From: Agromyces agglutinans
GTDB lineage: Bacteria; Actinomycetota; Actinomycetes; Actinomycetales; Microbacteriaceae
NCBI RefSeq assembly: GCF_009647605.1
Contig: NZ_WJIF01000002.1
Span: 558,001 to 622,000 of the forward strand
Direction: 5' to 3'
Length of the DNA: 64,000 nucleotides
Below the pieces are notes generated by a model. The model made no database searches and was not told the DNA's origin. It saw nothing but the letters and a program-made list of their open reading frames with translations. The translations under genes and the position numbers were made by a program. Shown here piece by piece: positions 60,440 through 64,000 of this stretch (positions are counted from its first letter, which is position 1; every line of letters begins with the position of its first letter).

Positions 60440-60925
60440 TCAGACGGTGACGTCGCCGGGCGACGGCGGTGCGTCGCCGGGCACGCCGTCGGGATGCCAC
60501 GCCGGCAGCATGGGCCATTCGGCGCCGGCGCCGGCCGCGATGAAGGCGGCCCAGGCGTAGGCCATCAGCAGGATGGTCGCGGCCCCGAGCACGGCGCCGA
60601 GGAGCCCGGCGCCGGCGCCCAGCGGCGAGGGCGGATCGTCGCCGGTGCGATCTGCGTCGCCGGTCGCGACGTCGTCGGCACCGGCTTCGGATGCCTCGTG
60701 CGGCCGCCCGCGGCGCAGCCGGAGCCATCCGATCGCGCCGAACCAGATCGCGAGCGCGCCGAAGCCGGCGATCCAGGCGATGCCTGCGGGGCGGGTCCAG
60801 AGGGGTGCCGCGACCGCGAACACGAACGCGCCGACACCGAGCACCAGGCCGGTCCAGGCCATGAGGGTCGACCAGCCGGGGCCGTCGGCGGCTCCGCCGC
60901 CCCAGACCGGCGGTTCGCCGCTCAT
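60440..60925 (-). CDS. Small membrane protein of unknown function (161 aa)
   Basis: The protein has three or four hydrophobic segments (LMAWTGLVLGVGAFVFAVAA, GIAWIAGFGALAIWFGAIGW, LLGAVLGAATILLMAYAWAA) separated by an Asp-rich linker near 82-100. No family is recognised, though the layout is like DUF4190-type proteins. It lies upstream of the BCCT gene in the same direction. TAGCGT (60956-60961, minus) is a candidate -10 giving a leader of about 25 nt. Confidence 0.7.
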   Translation of the reverse strand: MSGEPPVWGGGAADGPGWSTLMAWTGLVLGVGAFVFAVAAPLWTRPAGIAWIAGFGALAIWFGAIGWLRLRRGRPHEASEAGADDVATGDADRTGDDPPSPLGAGAGLLGAVLGAATILLMAYAWAAFIAAGAGAEWPMLPAWHPDGVPGDAPPSPGDVTV

Positions 60926-61020
60926 CGGGCGCAGACTCGGGTCGTCATGCTCTCGACGCTACCGGTGTCCCGGCTCTGCTCGCGCGGTCCCTCCCCGCTT
61001 GCCCCGCCGCCCTGGCGACG

Positions 61021-61093
61021 ATTCAGGAAGATCTCGATGACACGCCGGGTGACGCGCGATCGTCCGCGGCGCGTCGACCGATTCTTCCTGAAC
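61021..61093. repeat. 73-bp inverted repeat, family copy C
   Basis: The left end ATTCAGGAAGA and the right end TTCTTCCTGAAC share a perfect 10-bp pair (TTCAGGAAGA with TCTTCCTGAA). GACACGCCG follows the left arm after eight bases and resembles the inner part of copy A (reverse complement). It lies in the 284-bp gap downstream of the LacI gene and is immediately followed by a tandem repeat. Confidence 0.75.
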
Positions 61094-61094
61094 T

Positions 61095-61205
61095 GCGGGG
61101 CGCGGTGAAGGCGAGCGGGGCGGGGTGAGGGCGGGCGGGGCGCGGTGAGGCGAGCGGGGTGCGGTGAAGGCGAGCGGGGCGCGGTGGAGGCGGGCGGGGC
61201 GCTGA
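61095..61205. repeat. Tandem array of about 20-bp units downstream of the LacI gene
   Basis: Five full units (61095, 61115, 61135, 61154, 61174) and a partial sixth match the pattern GCGGGG-GCGGTGAAGGCG with small changes; the third is 19 bp. The array abuts the inverted repeat at 61021-61093 and ends 5 bp before the LacI stop codon. GGTGA runs give it a strong purine bias on the plus strand. Confidence 0.85.
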
Positions 61206-61209
61206 CGGC

Positions 61210-62244
61210 TCAGCGCCGCGCGACGGTCGAGCCGCGGATCACGAGCCGCACGGGCAGGTGGTGCACGCCCGCACCGGGCTCGGCGCCGTCGGTGCGCTCG
61301 ATCGCCTCGAAGATGCGCATCGCGGCCGTGCGGCCCAGCTGCTGCAGGTTCGCGTCGATGCTCGTGAGCTCGGGGCGGGAGTTCGTGGCCAGCACCTCCC
61401 AGTTGTCGTAGCCGATGACGGCGACGTCTTCGGGCACGCGCTTGCCGAGGTCGCGCAGCGTGTCGAGCACACCGCGCGCGATCTGGTCGCTGCCGCAGAC
61501 GATGCCGTCGACGTCGGGGTGCTGCGCGAGCAGCATCGCCGAGGCGTCGCGGCCCCAGTGCTCCGACCAGGTCGAGAAGCGCACGTCGCCGACCAGCTCG
61601 AGGCCGGCGTCGGCGAGCGCGGCGCGCACGCCGATCGCACGGTCTTGTGCGGCGGCGTACTCGGGATCGCCCGTGATGTGGGCGATGCGCGTGCGCCCGC
61701 AGGCCAGCAGGTGCTCGACGGCGAGCCGCCCGCCCGCCACGTTGTCGGGTGTGACCGAGACATCCGTCGGGTCGTCGGACGGCGCGTACGCGTAGACGAC
61801 CGGCACCGGCAGGTCGTGCCCGAGCGATGGCCGTGGGTCGGTCTGGCGGCCCACGACGATGATGCCGTCGACACGACGGTTGAGCAGCGCCTTCAGGTGG
61901 TGCTGCTCGCGGATGGCGTCGCCGCGCGCGTCGCAGAGGAAGACGTTGACCTGGCCGGCGCCGAACGCGTCTTCGGCGCCCATGAGGATCGGGATGACGA
62001 ACCGGCCCTCGAGGTCGCTCGTGAGCAGGCCGACGGTGCCGGTGCGCCCGGCGATGAGGCTGCGCGCGAGCTGGTTCGGGGTGAACGAGAGTTCCTCGGC
62101 GGCGCGCATGACGCGTTCGCGAGTGGCCGGGGCGACCTGGTCGCGCCCGTTGATCGCCTTCGACGCGGTCGCGAGCGAGACCCCGGCGGCGCGGGCGACG
62201 TCGCTCAGCGTGGCCGCTCGCGCGGCCCCGTCGGCTCGAGCCAT
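61210..62244 (-). CDS. LacI-family transcriptional regulator of the adjacent sugar transporter
   Basis: The 344-aa protein has the LacI HTH (LSDVARAAGVSLATASKAIN near 14) and a hinge with LSFTPNQLARSL. The periplasmic-binding-protein-like sensor domain has VGLLTSDLEGRFVIPILMG, DGIIVVGRQTD, FSTWSEHWGRDAS and VIGYDNWEVLATNSRPELTS. It is divergent from a sugar ABC transporter, with a perfect 16-bp palindrome at that promoter, so it is very likely its repressor. The ATG at 62244 is preceded by GGGGAGG; an ATG at 62265 is less likely. Confidence 0.93.
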   Translation of the reverse strand: MARADGAARAATLSDVARAAGVSLATASKAINGRDQVAPATRERVMRAAEELSFTPNQLARSLIAGRTGTVGLLTSDLEGRFVIPILMGAEDAFGAGQVNVFLCDARGDAIREQHHLKALLNRRVDGIIVVGRQTDPRPSLGHDLPVPVVYAYAPSDDPTDVSVTPDNVAGGRLAVEHLLACGRTRIAHITGDPEYAAAQDRAIGVRAALADAGLELVGDVRFSTWSEHWGRDASAMLLAQHPDVDGIVCGSDQIARGVLDTLRDLGKRVPEDVAVIGYDNWEVLATNSRPELTSIDANLQQLGRTAAMRIFEAIERTDGAEPGAGVHHLPVRLVIRGSTVARR

Positions 62245-62296
62245 GTCGTCCTCCCCGGTCGGCATCCTGCATCTGAAACGCTATCGGAATCCGTCC

Positions 62297-62326
62297 TTGA
62301 CGGTCGAAGCATCCACAGAGTAGCGT
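62297..62326 (+). promoter_or_regulatory. Promoter of the sugar ABC transporter
   Basis: TTGACG (62297-62302) and TAGCGT (62321-62326) are separated by 18 bp and are the best -35/-10 pair in the window. Transcription would start near 62333, inside the palindrome. Confidence 0.75.
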
Positions 62327-62327
62327 G

Positions 62328-62343
62328 CCGAAAGGCCTTTCGG
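62328..62343. promoter_or_regulatory. LacI-type operator, perfect 16-bp palindrome
   Basis: CCGAAAGGCCTTTCGG is perfectly symmetrical and covers the expected start site of the promoter at 62297-62326. A related half-site (AAGGTTTCGG) follows directly. A weaker LacI-like sequence, GAAACGCTATCGGA, lies near 62275, close to the LacI gene. Confidence 0.8.
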
Positions 62344-62453
62344 AAGGTTTCGGATCGCAGCGCCTCCTCGCGATCGCGACCAGTGCACCCGAGCGGCCGT
62401 GCAATCGCAGACCCGGGCCCACGGCCCGCTCAACGACGAGCAAGGAGACACAG

Positions 62454-63749
62454 ATGACCCGCACCATCCGCCGGGGTACGCGAGCGCTCGCGCTGCTCGC
62501 TGCCGGCGCGCTCACCATCGGCCTCGCCGCCTGCGCCTCCGGCGACGGCGAAGAGGCATCCAGCCTCGCCGACGCCGGTGCCGAGGGCGTCGACGACGGC
62601 TCGACGCTCACCCTCTGGACCCGGGCCCCGCTCGAGAAGCAGGCCAACCTGCTCGTCGACGCGTACAACGAGTCGCACGAGAACCAAGTCGAGCTCACGG
62701 TCGTGCCCAACGACGACTACGTCGCGAAGGTCGGCGCGGCCGCCGGCTCGAACGGCCTGCCCGACCTGTTCGCCGCCGACATCGTGTACGTGCCCAACTG
62801 GGTGCAGCAGGGCCTCTTCCAGGACCTGACCGCCAACATCGACGGCCTCGACTTCAAAGACGAGATCAACCAGGGCCACCTCTCGGCCGGCACCTACGAG
62901 GGCGACGAGTACGTGCTGCCGTTCGTGCTCGACCTCTCGATGCTGTTCTGGAACAAGGAACTCGCGACCGAGGCCGGCCTCGACGCCGAGGCCGGCCCCG
63001 CCGACCTCGCCGAGTTCGCCGAGTGGGCCAAGGCCATCCAGGGGCTGAACAAGCCCGACACCTACGGCACCGCGACGGGCCTCAACTGCGGCGGATGCCT
63101 CGTCTTCACCTGGTTCCCGAGCGTCTGGGCCGACGGCGAGGAGGTGCTCAGCGACGACGGCACCGAGTCGCTGCTCGCGAGCGACACCGCGAAGGAGGTG
63201 TACGCCACGTGGAAGGACCTCTGGGACTCGGGTGCCGTGCTGCCCGCGTCGCAGGACGAAGCGGGCCCGACCTGGACCGCCGCGTTCACCGAGGGCAAGG
63301 TCGGCCTCATGCCGTACCCGGCGACCCTGCTCTCGTCGACGCCGTTCGACGTCGGCGTCGCCGGCATCCCCGGCCCGAACGGCGGCGGCTCGACGTTCGT
63401 CGGCGGTGACGGCATCGGCGTCTCGAAGGACTCGAAGAAGGCCGCGCAGGCGTGGAACTTCCTCAACTGGATGATGTCGGAGGATGCGCAGGTCGGCGTC
63501 CTCGCCAAGAACAACGACGTCGTCTCGCGCGCCGACCTCGCGACGAACGAGTACTCCGAGCAGGACCCGCGCCTGATCACGATCAACGAGGTCGCCGCGA
63601 ACGGCGACACCCCGGTCGCGATCAACTTCCAGCAGGCGTTCAACGCGCCGTCGAGCCCGTGGCTGACGCTCGTGCGCAACGCGGTGCTGGGCGACGGCGA
63701 GACCGTCGACGCCGACAACGACGAGATCACGGCGGTGCTCCAGCAGTGA
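62454..63749 (+). CDS. Sugar ABC transporter substrate-binding lipoprotein
   Basis: The 431-aa protein has a lipoprotein signal (RGTRALALLAAGALTIGL, lipobox LAAC with Cys near 27) and a family 1 (maltose-type) binding-protein fold: TLTLWTRAPLEKQANLLVDA, PNDDYVAKVGAAAGSNGLPDL, YVLPFVLDLSMLFWNKEL and AWNFLNWMMSEDAQ. It should capture an oligo- or monosaccharide and deliver it to the permeases that follow. AAGGAG precedes the ATG. The GTGA overlap with the permease gene is typical. Sugar identity is unknown. Confidence 0.94.
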   Translation: MTRTIRRGTRALALLAAGALTIGLAACASGDGEEASSLADAGAEGVDDGSTLTLWTRAPLEKQANLLVDAYNESHENQVELTVVPNDDYVAKVGAAAGSNGLPDLFAADIVYVPNWVQQGLFQDLTANIDGLDFKDEINQGHLSAGTYEGDEYVLPFVLDLSMLFWNKELATEAGLDAEAGPADLAEFAEWAKAIQGLNKPDTYGTATGLNCGGCLVFTWFPSVWADGEEVLSDDGTESLLASDTAKEVYATWKDLWDSGAVLPASQDEAGPTWTAAFTEGKVGLMPYPATLLSSTPFDVGVAGIPGPNGGGSTFVGGDGIGVSKDSKKAAQAWNFLNWMMSEDAQVGVLAKNNDVVSRADLATNEYSEQDPRLITINEVAANGDTPVAINFQQAFNAPSSPWLTLVRNAVLGDGETVDADNDEITAVLQQ

Positions 63750-64000
63750 GCACCGTCGCCCGCGGCGCCGGGCGGGTCACCCCCGCCCGGCGCCGCAGCG
63801 CCCTCACCGGCTGGCTCTTCGCCCTGCCGACGGCGCTGTTCGTGCTGCTGCTGTTCGTGCTGCCGCTGGCGCTCGTGCTGCAGATGTCGGCCAGCGACTG
63901 GCCGCTGCTGGCCGGCAACCAGGGCTGGAACCTGCCGGAGAACTACGAGGACGCGGTCTCGAACCGGTTCTTCCTGGATTCGGTCTGGTTCACCCTGAAG
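63746..64000 (+). CDS. Sugar ABC transporter permease (3' end outside window)
   Basis: A GTG at 63746 overlaps the binding-protein stop by four bases and opens 85 codons to the window edge. They start VSTVARGAGRVTPARRRSAL, with a first membrane helix (LFALPTALFVLLLFVLPLAL) and a periplasmic stretch (QMSASDWPLLAGN) typical of MalF/UgpA-type permeases. The frame is open at the right edge, so the gene is incomplete here. Confidence 0.9.
   Translation, partial: MSTVARGAGRVTPARRRSALTGWLFALPTALFVLLLFVLPLALVLQMSASDWPLLAGNQGWNLPENYEDAVSNRFFLDSVWFTLK

Noticed and set aside
61095-61205. Possible CRISPR array downstream of lacI
   Set aside because: Units of about 20 bp are head to tail without unique spacers, and no cas genes are present.

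Overview
The window is about 70% GC, densely packed and almost all coding. It looks like chromosome of a high-GC actinobacterium, most likely a Microbacteriaceae member such as Agromyces or Microbacterium. That placement is inferred from gene content, from the recurrent GGATGCC/GGCATCC heptamer, from TAnnnT -10 boxes placed directly before start codons, and from a 3'-end repeat of the GGTCTCGATACGC type. I saw no rRNA, tRNA, CRISPR array, insertion sequence or prophage. No stretch over 300 bases lacks a gene; the longest gap is 60926-61209.

Layout. 1-10.7 kb: phenylacetate catabolism. It has paaZ (cut at the left edge), a TetR regulator, paaK and paaI on the minus strand, and divergent paaABCDE plus a PaaG-like hydratase/isomerase on the plus strand, with a TetR-type operator between the arms. 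10.9-17.4 kb: a six-gene Mrp Na+/H+ antiporter operon (mrpA carrying a fused MrpB domain, then mrpCDEFG) whose genes overlap by ATGA/GTGA. 17.5-22.2 kb: an AAA ATPase, a two-domain sulfurtransferase, a methyltransferase with long acidic low-complexity tracts, and a FKBP lipoprotein. 22.2-24.9 kb: an ECF transporter module (T subunit and double ATPase, no S subunit nearby) behind a DtxR/IdeR-like iron box. 25-34.7 kb: single genes, including a GT1 glycosyltransferase, a beta-helix protein, two luciferase-like oxidoreductases, a DUF4407 protein, a FAD oxidase, a baeRF11-like protein and an HTH protein preceded by a 15-codon leader ORF. 34.7-38.6 kb: a glutaredoxin-like protein and a RecB-like nuclease/helicase. 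38.8-45.9 kb: YjbR, a TetR divergent from an agmatine deiminase-amidase operon, an SDR, an HNH nuclease and a DUF2207 protein. 46-51.2 kb: a sulfite-oxidase-like molybdoenzyme, a quinone oxidoreductase and a NarL-type two-component system whose kinase carries a frameshift. 51.4-60.9 kb: membrane proteins, a hydrolase, a YbdK-type ligase, a FUSC protein, a MarR/3-hydroxyacyl-CoA dehydrogenase operon, a PolA-like 5'-3' exonuclease and a BCCT transporter. 61.2-64 kb: a LacI regulator divergent from a sugar ABC transporter that runs off the right edge.

The most unusual material is in the gaps. Three imperfect inverted repeats, each exactly 73 bp, have TTCAGGAA/TTCCTGAA-type ends (10811, 19710, 61021), and a fourth 73-bp inverted repeat has unrelated arms (9828). 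A repeat at the 3' ends of paaI and mrpC is read in the same frame in both genes. About a dozen genes have a TAnnnT box 6-7 nt before the start codon, which points to widespread leaderless transcription. Several palindromic operators can be tied to the adjacent TetR, MarR and LacI genes.
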